Source: Leucobacter allii (GTDB lineage Bacteria > Actinomycetota > Actinomycetes > Actinomycetales > Microbacteriaceae). From it: a stretch of DNA of 64,000 nt. This document shows, one piece after another, positions 31,886 through 40,709 of this stretch (position 1 is the first letter of the stretch; each line of letters starts with the position of its first letter). The notes under the pieces are model-generated. The model did no database searches. It was given only the letters and a program-made list of their open reading frames with translations, and was not told the origin of the DNA. Both the position numbers and the translations under genes were made by a program. Where the stretch lies: positions 496,001 to 560,000 of the forward strand of contig NZ_CP095045.1 in NCBI RefSeq assembly GCF_022919155.1. The letters run 5' to 3'.

Positions 31886-33441
31886 ACGGGGCGGACATGA
31901 AGTGCGTAGTGATCGGCGACGTCGGCTGGCGGAGCCTGTACCATCTCGGCGACGAGGCCATGACCGAGGCCGCGGTCGGGCTGCTGCAGCGGCGCGGGGT
32001 GACCGACATCACCGTGGTCGCCGGCCATCCCGAGGTGACCGAGCGGATGTACGGCGTCGCGACCGTCAAGCGCATCGGCTTCCTCCGCTCCTGGGGGCGG
32101 GAGAAGGACGAACGGGTGCTGGCGCGGCTCACCGAGCGGCTCGAGCGCGGCGAGGCCCCGCACGAGGGGATCTACGCCGCGATCGCCGACGCGGACTTCG
32201 CCGTGATCGCCGGCGGCGGCAACATGAACTCCTCCCACATCCAGCACCTCTACGAGCGCCTCGCCTTCACCCGGATCGCGAAGCACTTCGGCACGCCGCT
32301 CTTCGTGACGAGCCAGACGGTCGGCCCGTCGCTGCGGCCCGTCGATCGCGCGATGGTGCAGGAGATCCTGGACTACGCCGTCTGCTTCGGCGCGCGTGAG
32401 GCGACGACGTACGCATACCTGCGGACGCTGACCGACGACCCCGAGAAGGTGGTGCACACCCTCGACGACGCCGCACTGCTGTCGATCGACGACGCGGTGC
32501 GCGCCGAAGTCGACGCGCTCGGCCTCCCCGAGCGCTTCATCATCGCGAGCTTCACGGATCATCCGGGCACCACCGCGCTCGGGGTGTCCGAGTACCGGCG
32601 GCAGGCCGCCGAGCTGCTCGACGAGCTCGTCGAGCGCCACGACGTCGACGTCGTGCTCGTTCCGCACAACGGCACCTTCGAGCCGGGCATCGTCAAGAAG
32701 GACTGCGAGGGGCACGACGCGATCGTCGCGGCATCGCGCACGGGCCGCCTGCGCGCCATGCCCATGCTCATGGCCCGCGTGGCGGTCGAGATCACGCGGC
32801 GGTCCCTGCTCTCGCTCTCCACGCGCTACCACCCGACGGTCTTCGGTCCCCAGGTGCTCACGCCCACGGCGAGCATCTCGCTCTCCTACTACTCCTCGGT
32901 GCGCATGCGCGGCTCGCTCGGCAACGTCGGGCTGGAGCGCTGCGTCGTGCCGGTGACCGAGTGGCGGCTGGCCGCGGATGCCTGCTCCGAGCTGCTCTCC
33001 GGGGGCGAGGCGCTGCGCCGGCATCTCGAGCGGGCACAACAGGTCTCGTCGAGCTATCAGGAGTCCTGGTGGGACGCCATCGTGGCGGGCGCGCGCACGG
33101 GCGCGTGGCGGAGCCCGGGAGACATCCCGGAGATCGAGAGCTACGTGCCCGAGGGCGAATGGTCGCGCGAGGTCGAACTGCTCACACCGCTCTTCGACCG
33201 CTTCACCCAGGAGGCAGTCTGGCTGCAGCGCGCGCAGCAGGATCTGCGCGCCCTCCGGGCGCGGGCGGACGCGCGCGAGAATCGGCTCCGCGGCCGCGAG
33301 CACGAGCTGCGTCAGCGCATCGCCGAACTGCAGGGCCGCGCGACCGAGCTCGAGCAGCGAGCCACCCGGAGCGAGAACCGCAAGTCGGCCCGCGTCGCCG
33401 ACGCGCTCGGGCGGTTCGGCCGGCGCCTGCGCAGGGGCTGA
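31882..33441 (+). CDS. Second polysaccharide pyruvyltransferase-family protein, coiled-coil tail
   Basis: This 519-residue protein opens with VIGDVGWRSLYHLGDEAMTEAA, the nucleotide-fold start of the WcaK/CsaB-like pyruvyltransferase family. It continues with VIAGGGNMNSS, FVTSQTVGPSL, VCFGAREATTYAYL and LLSLSTRYHPTVFGPQVLTP, the expected RYHP motif near 315. Residues 430-515 are an Arg/Glu-rich predicted coiled coil ending in a basic segment. It starts within the stop of the TagF-like gene (ATGA overlap), so stoichiometric production with the polymerase is likely. Inferred role: pyruvylation or another decoration of the polymer. An ATG at 31897 is a possible alternative start. Confidence 0.8.
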   Translation: MNGADMKCVVIGDVGWRSLYHLGDEAMTEAAVGLLQRRGVTDITVVAGHPEVTERMYGVATVKRIGFLRSWGREKDERVLARLTERLERGEAPHEGIYAAIADADFAVIAGGGNMNSSHIQHLYERLAFTRIAKHFGTPLFVTSQTVGPSLRPVDRAMVQEILDYAVCFGAREATTYAYLRTLTDDPEKVVHTLDDAALLSIDDAVRAEVDALGLPERFIIASFTDHPGTTALGVSEYRRQAAELLDELVERHDVDVVLVPHNGTFEPGIVKKDCEGHDAIVAASRTGRLRAMPMLMARVAVEITRRSLLSLSTRYHPTVFGPQVLTPTASISLSYYSSVRMRGSLGNVGLERCVVPVTEWRLAADACSELLSGGEALRRHLERAQQVSSSYQESWWDAIVAGARTGAWRSPGDIPEIESYVPEGEWSREVELLTPLFDRFTQEAVWLQRAQQDLRALRARADARENRLRGREHELRQRIAELQGRATELEQRATRSENRKSARVADALGRFGRRLRRG

Positions 33442-33443
33442 GC

Positions 33444-33481
33444 CGTCGCGGGCGTCGCGGCGAGCGGGGCCGCCCGCGACG
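33444..33481. terminator. Putative bidirectional terminator
   Basis: An 11-bp perfect stem (33444-33454 with 33471-33481, core GTCGCGGGCG/CGCCCGCGAC) has a 16-base loop and lies between two convergent stop codons. An alternative 8-bp stem (GGCGTCGC/GCGACGCC, 33451-33484) competes with it. No T-run. Confidence 0.55.
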
Positions 33482-33487
33482 CCGCGA

Positions 33488-35830
33488 TCAGTCCGCCGAG
33501 GGCGCCGGGAGCGCGCCGTTCGTCGCGGAGACCGCGCTGCCGTCGGACGACGTGGATCCGGCGGCCGAGGCGTCCGCCCCCTCAGCGCTCGCACGGCCGT
33601 CGGCTCCCGCATCGGCTGCGGCGCCGCCCTGACCGTCAGCGTCGGCCGCACCGTCGGCACCGCCTGCAGCGGCCCCCTCGGTCGTCCCGTCGGCACCGCC
33701 CTCGGCGGCCCCCTCGGTGGTCCCGTCGGCACCGCCCTCGGCGCTGCCGTCGACGCCGTCGCCCGGATCCTCGACCGGGTCGGGCGGGTCGCCCGCCGGC
33801 ACGGAGGGCGTGAACGTCACGCCCTTCCCGGGAACGTGCTTCGCCGTGCCGTGCGCGAAGCCGACCGTGCTCGAGCCGTCGGCGAAGGTGCGCTTGCCGG
33901 TGGTCGGCCAGCCCCATGAGCCGGCGGGTCCGCCCGCTGCCGCGTAGGCGGCCGTGAACTGGCCGTTGGCGAGCTTCACGGTCTTCTCCGGACCGTAGTA
34001 GAAGGTCGCGCCGGCGTAGACCTGGACGCTGCCGCCGGCGGTGAGTTGCGTGGACCGTGTGGGGTAGCCGAGGGCGCCGCTCGGCCCGCCGCGGGCGATC
34101 CAGTCGTCGTATGCCGACCGCGTCATGAACACGACCCCGGTCGCCTTCGAATGCACGGCGACGCCGTTCGCGAAGGTGATCATGCTGCCGCCGCCCGCGA
34201 GCGCGCGCTTCGCCTTGGCGGGCATGCCCCACGGGCCGCTCGGCCCGCCGGAGGCCGCGTAGGCCTTCGAGAACTCGCCCGTGGCGATCATGAAGCTGCC
34301 GCCCGGCACGAAGTAGACGACGCCGCGTTCGGTGGCGCGGCGCGGGAAGGTGTCGCCGCCCTTCATCGTGCTCGTGTAGTAGCCGAGCTTCGCGTGGCCG
34401 CCGAGCTTCGTCCACTGCGAGAGCTGCGTCGGGGTGACGACGGCGCTGCGGCTGCCCGAGACCATCAGGGTGCCGCGCTCGAACTTCTGCATGCCCGAGG
34501 TGCTCGTGGGCTGCGTCGCCGCGCCGACCGGGTAGCCGAGCGGCCCCGTGGCGCCCCCGCCGAGCTTCCAGAAGTGGTGGATGCGGCTCGGCATGTACTT
34601 CGCGCCGAGCGCCTGCGTGTAGATGGTCGTGCCGTGCTGGAAGTTCAGCGCACGGGTGCCGTTCGCGACCGTGCCCGTGGCGTTGCCCCGGACGAAGCCC
34701 CAGTCGCTCGCCGGGCCGCCGATCGCCCGGTACGCGGTGAGGAAGGCGCCGTTCGGCAGCCCGAAGGTGCGGTTCAGCGCGCGGGACTCCGTGATGAGGC
34801 CGCCCTCGAATCGCTGCTGCCAGCCGCCGCCGTTCTGGGAGACCCAGCTGCGCGCCCCGAGGGGCAGGCCGTAGCTCCCGTTCGCCCCGCCGTTGCGGTC
34901 GTAGATGACCTTGATGCCTCCGAGGACGGGCACCTGCGTCGAGCCGAACCAGCTCTGATAGAACAGGAAGAAGTTGCGGTTGCCGTACGACGAGCAGCTG
35001 TCTCCCGTGCCCCAGCCGGCGTTCAGCGCCGCCTGATTGGGGCGGTAGGGGGTGTAGATGTAGAGCGCGGCCGTCGCCCAGTTCTGGATGCGCACCTGCG
35101 AGGTACCGCAGCCGGGGTTGGGGTGCCACTGGATGGTGTTCGTCTGGAACGGCCGGTAGTTGTAGCTCGTGGGGTGGCTCTTGTAGACCTGGAGCTGCCA
35201 GGCCGCCCGGTACATCTGCGCGGGGAAGCCGCCGTTGCCGCTGTTGCAGTTGGCCGAGTTGTTGGGGCCGCTGTCGGGGCAGTCGTAGCCCATGGCGAAG
35301 TCGTACTGGCGCGCGGTCGGCCAGGTGTCGGTGACGAGGCTCTGCTCCTTCTCGAGCATCACGAGCAGCACCTTGGGGCTGATGCTGCAGGCCTTGCCGA
35401 CGTTCGCGATGATCTGCCCGACGCTCTGGTTGCTGCCGCCCGCATAGGCCTTGCAGTACGCGTTGGCCGCCCGCGAGGCGGTCGTGAAGGTCGCGTCCTT
35501 CAGGCAGACGCTCGCGATGAAGGTGCTGCCCCAGGGCGACCAGGCCGCGCGCCCCGGGTCGCCGATCGTGCACCGGCCGTCGGGGGTCGCGGCGAGCCGC
35601 TGCGCGAGGAAGGACTGGATCTGGGCGGCCGACATGTCGTCGCCGTCGTAGAACAGCGCGTCGGAGATGATGTTGCCCGCATCGAAGTTCTGCGCCGATG
35701 CCGCCTGCGCCGCCGAGGGCTGCGCGAGCGGCGCCGCGCCGACCGCCGCGACGCCGAGGATGAGGGCGAGCACCGCCGGGAGCAGATGCCGGCCGCGTCC
35801 CCGCGTCGCCTGTGCGTCGTTCCGTGCCAC
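33488..35830 (-). CDS. Secreted LGFP-repeat cell-wall protein
   Basis: This exported protein of about 780 residues has a signal peptide in roughly the first 45 residues (basic start, LLPAVLALILGVAAVGAA, cleavage near AQA). A Cys-containing globular domain follows (about 50-310; KVLLVMLEKEQSLV and YDFAMGYDCPDS resemble secreted actinobacterial hydrolase-like modules). About six LGFP-type repeats span about 310-690, with signatures such as GYPVG, GGPSGPWGMP and GGPAGSWGWP. LGFP repeats bind cell-wall glycopolymer in other actinomycetes. The tail is Gly/Ala/Asp/Glu-rich with 12-residue repeats. I prefer the GTG near 35830, preceded by GAGG, over the upstream GTG near 35869. It lies 78 bases downstream of the exporter ATPase gene and shares a domain with it. 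Confidence 0.83.
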   Translation of the reverse strand: MARNDAQATRGRGRHLLPAVLALILGVAAVGAAPLAQPSAAQAASAQNFDAGNIISDALFYDGDDMSAAQIQSFLAQRLAATPDGRCTIGDPGRAAWSPWGSTFIASVCLKDATFTTASRAANAYCKAYAGGSNQSVGQIIANVGKACSISPKVLLVMLEKEQSLVTDTWPTARQYDFAMGYDCPDSGPNNSANCNSGNGGFPAQMYRAAWQLQVYKSHPTSYNYRPFQTNTIQWHPNPGCGTSQVRIQNWATAALYIYTPYRPNQAALNAGWGTGDSCSSYGNRNFFLFYQSWFGSTQVPVLGGIKVIYDRNGGANGSYGLPLGARSWVSQNGGGWQQRFEGGLITESRALNRTFGLPNGAFLTAYRAIGGPASDWGFVRGNATGTVANGTRALNFQHGTTIYTQALGAKYMPSRIHHFWKLGGGATGPLGYPVGAATQPTSTSGMQKFERGTLMVSGSRSAVVTPTQLSQWTKLGGHAKLGYYTSTMKGGDTFPRRATERGVVYFVPGGSFMIATGEFSKAYAASGGPSGPWGMPAKAKRALAGGGSMITFANGVAVHSKATGVVFMTRSAYDDWIARGGPSGALGYPTRSTQLTAGGSVQVYAGATFYYGPEKTVKLANGQFTAAYAAAGGPAGSWGWPTTGKRTFADGSSTVGFAHGTAKHVPGKGVTFTPSVPAGDPPDPVEDPGDGVDGSAEGGADGTTEGAAEGGADGTTEGAAAGGADGAADADGQGGAAADAGADGRASAEGADASAAGSTSSDGSAVSATNGALPAPSAD
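33671..33742 (-). repeat. Two tandem 36-bp coding repeats
   Basis: Two nearly identical 36-base units encode the acidic GGADGTTEGAAE repeat in the tail of the LGFP protein, with a degenerate third copy adjacent. In-frame length variation is possible. Confidence 0.7.
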
Positions 35831-35908
35831 CCGCGTACCTCGGTCTCTCCTGGGACGTTCCCGGACCACGTTACCCCGGAACGGCGAGCCGCATCAACGC
35901 GCGGCGGT

Positions 35909-37051
35909 TCAGCGGGGCTCTGACGCCGGCGCGTGCGGGACGAAGGCGACGCCGTCGTCCGTGGTGAAGGTCGCCGAGCCGTGCTGGAACTCGACGCGCC
36001 GGTTCCCCTGCGCGATGAGGCCGCGCGGCGCCCCGGCGATGAATCCCCAGGCGCCGTCCGGGCCGTCGTGCGCGAGGTAGTCCGTGAGGAAGGCGCCCGT
36101 GGTGAGGCCGAAGGCCTTGCCGAGCGCGTCGGACTCCGTGATGATCCCCTTCTCGAAGCGCTGGTAGCGGCCGCCGCCGTTCGCCTCGACCTCGGTCGCG
36201 CCGAAGAGCGGCCTCCCGTACTTCTCCCGGCTGCGCTCGTACACGCGCTTGATGGCGCCGCGCACCGGGTAGCTCACCGCGGTGCCGCCGTCGAGCTTGC
36301 CCGAGCCCGGCTTGACGTACTCGAGGGCCTCCTCGATGCCGCCGTCGAAGACCACCTTGCCGCGGTGGAGCACGACGCCGCGCTCGCAGAGCTGGCGGAC
36401 CTGGCCCGCGTTGTGGCTCACGACGAACATGGTCTTGCCCTGCTCGCGCAGCAGCTTCATCCGCTCGGTGCACTTCTTGCGGAACGCGGCGTCGCCGACG
36501 GAGAGGATCTCGTCGACGAGGAGGATGTCGAGCTCGGTGTGCACCGCCACGGCGAAGCCGAGGCGGGAGTACATGCCTGAGGAGTAGAACTTCACCTCGG
36601 TGTCGATGAACTCGCCGATCTCGGAGAACTCGAGGATATCGTCGAAGCGCGCCTCCGTCTCCTCCTTGCTCATACCGAGGATGGCGGCGTTGAGGTAGAC
36701 GTTGTCGCGGCCGGTGAGATTGGGGTTGAAGCCCGCGCCGACCTCGAGGAGGCCGGCGATGCGGCCGCGCGTGCGGATCCAGCCGGTATCGGGGCGGAGC
36801 ACGCCGGAGAGCATCTTCAGCGTGGTCGACTTCCCCGAGCCGTTGCGGCCGAGGAGGGCGATCGACTGGCCCTCGGGCACCTCGAGGCTGAGGCCGTCGA
36901 TCGCGGTGAACTTCGAGCTGAGCTCCTTGCGCTGCAGCGCGGCGACGACGCTCTCCTTGACCGAGGTGGCGTGGCGGATCTTGAACGTCTTGCTGATGTC
37001 GTGGATGACGATCGCGGGCTTGGGCTCGGCGGCCTCAGAGGTACTGGGCAA
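35909..37051 (-). CDS. Teichoic-acid-type ABC exporter ATPase (TagH/Wzt-like) with C-terminal LGFP domain
   Basis: This 380-residue ATPase energises export of a lipid-linked glycopolymer. Residues 12-245 form the nucleotide-binding domain: GRNGSGKST (68-76) is Walker A, KFYSSGMYSRLGF (signature near 156-160, in the YSSGM form typical of TagH/Wzt), ILLVDE (176-181) Walker B and SHN (His 213). Residues 264-370 are an LGFP-type domain; a hand alignment to the neighbouring secreted LGFP protein gives 45 identities in 86 columns. No hydrophobic segment separates the domains, so the LGFP part appears cytosolic, in the position of the Wzt carbohydrate-binding domain. The start is TTG with GGAGGGG upstream, 17 bases inside the permease gene. 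Confidence 0.9.
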   Translation of the reverse strand: MPSTSEAAEPKPAIVIHDISKTFKIRHATSVKESVVAALQRKELSSKFTAIDGLSLEVPEGQSIALLGRNGSGKSTTLKMLSGVLRPDTGWIRTRGRIAGLLEVGAGFNPNLTGRDNVYLNAAILGMSKEETEARFDDILEFSEIGEFIDTEVKFYSSGMYSRLGFAVAVHTELDILLVDEILSVGDAAFRKKCTERMKLLREQGKTMFVVSHNAGQVRQLCERGVVLHRGKVVFDGGIEEALEYVKPGSGKLDGGTAVSYPVRGAIKRVYERSREKYGRPLFGATEVEANGGGRYQRFEKGIITESDALGKAFGLTTGAFLTDYLAHDGPDGAWGFIAGAPRGLIAQGNRRVEFQHGSATFTTDDGVAFVPHAPASEPR

Positions 37052-37901
37052 AGGTCCCCTCCATCTTGCGGAACGTGAGCTGACCGACGACCAGCGTGAC
37101 GAGCGCGATCCCGAGCGCGATGACGCCGTTCAGCATCAGATGATCCGGCCGATCTGCCCCGGGCACGAGCGGGAGCCAGAAGACGTTGTGGAAGAGCTCC
37201 GTCGTCGCGGTGACGGGATTGAGCATGTAGATCTGGTAGATCCAGTCCGGTGCGATGCTCCGCACCATCTCCGAGGGGTAGAGCACCGGCGACGACCAGG
37301 TCGCGAACATGAGGATCAGCGCGACCACGTTGTGCGCGTCGCGGTAGGCGACGTTGAGCGCGCCGAAGAAGAGCCCGAGGCCGAGCGCGAAGACGATCAC
37401 TACGACGAAGCCGAGGAGGAAGGCCGCGATCTGCATCCAGGTGACGGTCCAGCCGATGAAGATGCAGATGACGAGCAGCACGGCGGCCTGCGGGAGGAAG
37501 TGGGTGATCGCCGAGCCGACGGCGGCGACGGGGAAGAGCTCGCGCGGCAGGTAGATCTTCTTGACGAGGGAGGCGTTGTCGGTGATCGCGTTCGTCGTGT
37601 TGCGCAGCACCTCGCTGAAGAGGTTCACGGTGATGAGCCCGCAGAACAGGTAGACCGGGAAGAGCTCGACGCTGCGGTGCACGCCGAGCACGAGTCCGAC
37701 GACGAGGTAGTAGAGCAGGAAGTGCGCGATCGTCTGCACGTACGACCAGATCCACCCCAGGGTGGAGCCGTAGTACCGCGTCGCGACGCTCTTCTTCAGC
37801 AGCAACGACAGCAGGTAGCGGTGGTGGAAGATATCCCACAGCCCCCTGCTCTTGCCCGGGGTGGTGAACTCCGGGTCGGTGAGCGCAGCTTGGTATGACA
37901 C
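37035..37901 (-). CDS. Teichoic-acid-type ABC exporter permease (TagG/Wzm-like)
   Basis: This 288-residue inner-membrane permease has six hydrophobic helices and ABC-2 family features: KKSVATRYYGSTLGWIWSYVQ at the N-terminal amphipathic region, KKIYLPRELFPVAAV in the central loop, AYRDAHNVV and WSSPVLYPSEMV. It pairs with the overlapping ATPase gene and should move the undecaprenyl-linked polymer across the membrane. The GTG at 37901 is 8 bases after TAGACT on the same strand, so the exporter message may be leaderless. The polymer is inferred from the nearby CDP-ribitol synthase and TagF-like genes. Confidence 0.92.
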   Translation of the reverse strand: MSYQAALTDPEFTTPGKSRGLWDIFHHRYLLSLLLKKSVATRYYGSTLGWIWSYVQTIAHFLLYYLVVGLVLGVHRSVELFPVYLFCGLITVNLFSEVLRNTTNAITDNASLVKKIYLPRELFPVAAVGSAITHFLPQAAVLLVICIFIGWTVTWMQIAAFLLGFVVVIVFALGLGLFFGALNVAYRDAHNVVALILMFATWSSPVLYPSEMVRSIAPDWIYQIYMLNPVTATTELFHNVFWLPLVPGADRPDHLMLNGVIALGIALVTLVVGQLTFRKMEGTFAQYL

Positions 37902-37909
37902 GACTGGAT

Positions 37910-37915
37910 AGTCTA
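37910..37915 (-). promoter_or_regulatory. Putative -10 (TAGACT) for the exporter operon
   Basis: TAGACT on the minus strand ends 8 bases before the permease GTG, with no ribosome binding site in between. Confidence 0.5.
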
Positions 37916-37938
37916 CTTCGTCCGGCTGGGGAACCCTG

Positions 37939-38676
37939 CTACGCCGGTTCGGGGACGTCCATGAGCACGGGGCGCAGCTCGCCCTGCGCCTGCCACCATG
38001 CGACGGCGTCCGCGAGGCCGGCGAGTTCGTCGGGGAGCGCGCGAGCCGTCGCGAGCGCGTCGCCGGCGGCGTACACCCGCAGCAGCGTGGCCGCGACGGC
38101 GCGGTCGTGGCCCGCCCGCTCGACGCCGACCGCGTTGACGCCGGTGAGGCGCGGCGGGGTGCCGTACACCTTCGCGAACGGGGGGACGTCGCGGGTCACC
38201 GGCGTTCCCATGCCGATCATGGCGCCGGGGGCGATGACCCGGCGCTGGTGGACGACCGCGTTCATGCCGATGTTCACGCGGTCGCCGATGGAGCAGTGCC
38301 CGCCGATCGACACCCCGGCCGACACGGTCGCGTCCTCCCCGAGCTGCACGTCGTGCGCGAGGTAGGCGCGGTTGAGCACCCAGCTGCGCGCCCCCACGGT
38401 GGTCGGGCGGTGCGTCCCCTGATGGATGACGGCGCCCTCGCGGATCACGGCGCCCGCGCGGATGCGCACGCCCGCGTGCCGGAGATCCCCGGCCCATGCG
38501 GCGTTCTGCGGCAGGCTCGACACCTCTGGCGGCGCGCCGAGCTGCGCGCCCGGGCCGATCCAGACCCCGTCCTCGACGGTGCAGGGGCCGAGCAGCACCG
38601 CACCGGGGCCGATCCGCACGCCAGCGCCGAGGCGGACCTCCTCGCCGATGTAGGCGGCGGGGCTGATGTCATTCAT
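37939..38676 (-). CDS. LpxA-like hexapeptide-repeat acyltransferase
   Basis: This 245-residue left-handed beta-helix protein has many [LIV]-G-x4 turns (YIGEEVRLGAGVRIGPGAVLLGPCTVEDGVWIGPG). It then shows HQGTHRPTTVGARSWVLNRAYLAHDVQLGEDATVSAGVSIGGH, where the His of LAHD occupies the LpxA catalytic-base region, and an alpha-helical tail of about 70 residues. It resembles acyl-ACP:UDP-GlcNAc O-acyltransferase, but in a Gram-positive without lipid A an N- or O-acyltransferase for a sugar nucleotide is more likely. An acyl-carrier cassette lies 16 kb away. AGGAGAG precedes the ATG. It follows the membrane protein gene on the same strand. Confidence 0.82.
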   Translation of the reverse strand: MNDISPAAYIGEEVRLGAGVRIGPGAVLLGPCTVEDGVWIGPGAQLGAPPEVSSLPQNAAWAGDLRHAGVRIRAGAVIREGAVIHQGTHRPTTVGARSWVLNRAYLAHDVQLGEDATVSAGVSIGGHCSIGDRVNIGMNAVVHQRRVIAPGAMIGMGTPVTRDVPPFAKVYGTPPRLTGVNAVGVERAGHDRAVAATLLRVYAAGDALATARALPDELAGLADAVAWWQAQGELRPVLMDVPEPA

Positions 38677-38708
38677 GGGGCTCTCCTGGGGGTCGGGATC
38701 GGGGCCGC

Positions 38709-40709
38709 TCAGCAGCCCTCGATGTGGTACAACACGGCGTCGCCCTGGCGGTCGAGCTCCGTCAGGATCGGCGAGCGGTCCAGGTGCTTCATCTGCGCGA
38801 AGGGGATCGCGCGCGAGGTCGACGGCTCGAGCACGTACTGCTTGCCGAAGTCGAGCACGTAGTGCACCTCGAGCTCCCGCGACATCTCGCAGGCCGCGGC
38901 GGGGTCGCCGACGAGGGAGTCGACGAGCTCGTAGCCGCGGGGGTCGTAGATGCCGCCGGAATGAGGGAAGAGCACCTCGCGGTCGGCGAGGGCGTAGCCG
39001 AGCGCGCTGCCGTTGAGCGGATCGTTGGCGATGACCTCGCCGGCGGGCACCTCCTCGTCGAGCCGCTCCAGCAGTCGCCGCTCGTCGTCGCTGAGCAGCT
39101 GCGTCTCCTGCGGGCGCGTGTCGTAGCTCGTGCGCACGTACTGCTCGGCCGACAGCGTCCCCGCCTGGCCGGCGGCCAGGAGGAAGAGCAGGCCGAACGT
39201 CGCGAGCAGGGCGCGTCGCCGCGCCGCTGGCGGGCGCAGCGCCGCGATCCGCCGCAGCCCGGGCCGCAGCATCGCCCAGCCGGCGCGCGCACCGAGCACC
39301 GCGAGCGGCAGCGCGCCGAAGGGGACGAGGGCGGCGAGGCGCCTGGGGTCGTTGTACCAGGGGCTCAGGAAGAAGGTGCGCCACTCGGCGGCGGGGAAGG
39401 CGTCGGCGATGTAGTAGAAGAGCGCGAGGGCCGCGGCGCTGCCGAGCGCCCAGCGGAGGCCGCGGTGCCGCCAGGCGACCACGGCGCCGAGCAGCACGAG
39501 CAGCGAGACGGTCCAGGCGTGCCCCTCGAGGTGCGGGGTGCCGCCGATCAGCTGGAGCGCCGCGCTGCGCGGGCCGTAGAAGCCCTGCCAGGCCGTGTCG
39601 GTGGTGCGGCCCGCGACCCAGGCCAGCACGACGGCCGCCGCGAAGGCGACGACCCCGAGGATCGCTCCCGCGCGGCGCAGCGCCGGCGCGGTACGCGGCC
39701 GCACGAGCAGTCCCGCGGGCCCGGGCACCGGACGGCCGCGCAGCGCCCGGATCGCGGCGAAGGCGACGGGGACCGCCCCCCACACGAGCGCGCCGTGGAT
39801 CACGTTCGGGTGCGCGAGGATGGCGGCACCGAGCGCGCCGAGGAGGAGGAGCCACCGGGTGCCGAGCGGCATCGGCAGCGCGCGGCGCGCGGGCCCGAGG
39901 TTCAGCAGCTGCAGTCCCGCGACGAGCAGGAACGGCATGAGCGCGTAGGCGAAGAGGTTCGGGTAGATCACGCCGTAGCCCGCGAGGAAGAGCGGGAAGT
40001 TCGGGAACGCGGCGAGGAGGGCGCCGGTGATGAGGGTGACCCGCAGCCCGGGCCCCGCGACCGCGCGGCCGAGGGCGAGCGCCCCGATCGGCCAGACGAC
40101 CGCCGACACGACGAGGAGCACGGCGTTCGTGGCGACCGGGATCGCGGCCCCCGACAGCTGTGCGACGAGCGTGACGAAGGCGTGCCACAGCGTCGGGTAG
40201 AAGATCGGCTGCCCCGGGGAGGTGAGGTCCATCGTGAACGGCGAGGCGGAGCCGCCGTCCATGATGTAGCGCACCGCATTGAGGTGGAAGTTCACGTCGA
40301 AGGTCTGCGAGATCGCGCCGGGGGTGCGGATGGCCGCGATCAGGGTGATCGCGATGACGCCGCCGCCGATCGCCGCGGCGCCGAGGCCGATCCAGAAGTC
40401 CCGCCAGGAGCTCGCGCCGCGGCGGCGCTCCGCCTCGCCGCGCGGCGGCGCGCCGAGCCAGCGCCGGAGCAGCCGCAGCAGGACCGCGAGCGCCGCCGCG
40501 ACCGCGAGGGCCGGGAGGATCGACCAGCGCATGCCGATCAGCGGGGCCAGGATGCTCGCGACCGCCAGCACGGCGAACGCCGCGGGCACCGCGACGACGA
40601 GCATCGTGAGTCCCCGCAGCCGCAGCGCGAACGCCGCGGGCAGGCCGAGCACGGCGATGACGGCGATCGCCGCGCCGAGCGGCAGTGCGAAGGCGAGCCA
40701 GGCCATCAC
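38709..40709 (-). CDS. Multi-spanning membrane protein, GT-C glycosyltransferase-like (DUF6541-type)
   Basis: This 666-residue protein has around 14 hydrophobic helices and one large hydrophilic C-terminal region. QTFDVNFHLNAVRYIMDGGSASPF in an early extracellular loop (about 136-159), with an acidic residue and His, resembles the catalytic loop of polyprenyl-phosphate-sugar-dependent GT-C enzymes. FYPTLWHAFVTL follows. Such proteins add sugars or modifications outside the membrane. The GTG start overlaps the DUF2304 gene stop (GTGA), and the DUF2304 and GT2 genes upstream could supply the polyprenyl-phosphate sugar donor. Family assignment is from general recognition; the reaction is inferred. 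Confidence 0.7.
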   Translation of the reverse strand: MMAWLAFALPLGAAIAVIAVLGLPAAFALRLRGLTMLVVAVPAAFAVLAVASILAPLIGMRWSILPALAVAAALAVLLRLLRRWLGAPPRGEAERRRGASSWRDFWIGLGAAAIGGGVIAITLIAAIRTPGAISQTFDVNFHLNAVRYIMDGGSASPFTMDLTSPGQPIFYPTLWHAFVTLVAQLSGAAIPVATNAVLLVVSAVVWPIGALALGRAVAGPGLRVTLITGALLAAFPNFPLFLAGYGVIYPNLFAYALMPFLLVAGLQLLNLGPARRALPMPLGTRWLLLLGALGAAILAHPNVIHGALVWGAVPVAFAAIRALRGRPVPGPAGLLVRPRTAPALRRAGAILGVVAFAAAVVLAWVAGRTTDTAWQGFYGPRSAALQLIGGTPHLEGHAWTVSLLVLLGAVVAWRHRGLRWALGSAAALALFYYIADAFPAAEWRTFFLSPWYNDPRRLAALVPFGALPLAVLGARAGWAMLRPGLRRIAALRPPAARRRALLATFGLLFLLAAGQAGTLSAEQYVRTSYDTRPQETQLLSDDERRLLERLDEEVPAGEVIANDPLNGSALGYALADREVLFPHSGGIYDPRGYELVDSLVGDPAAACEMSRELEVHYVLDFGKQYVLEPSTSRAIPFAQMKHLDRSPILTELDRQGDAVLYHIEGC

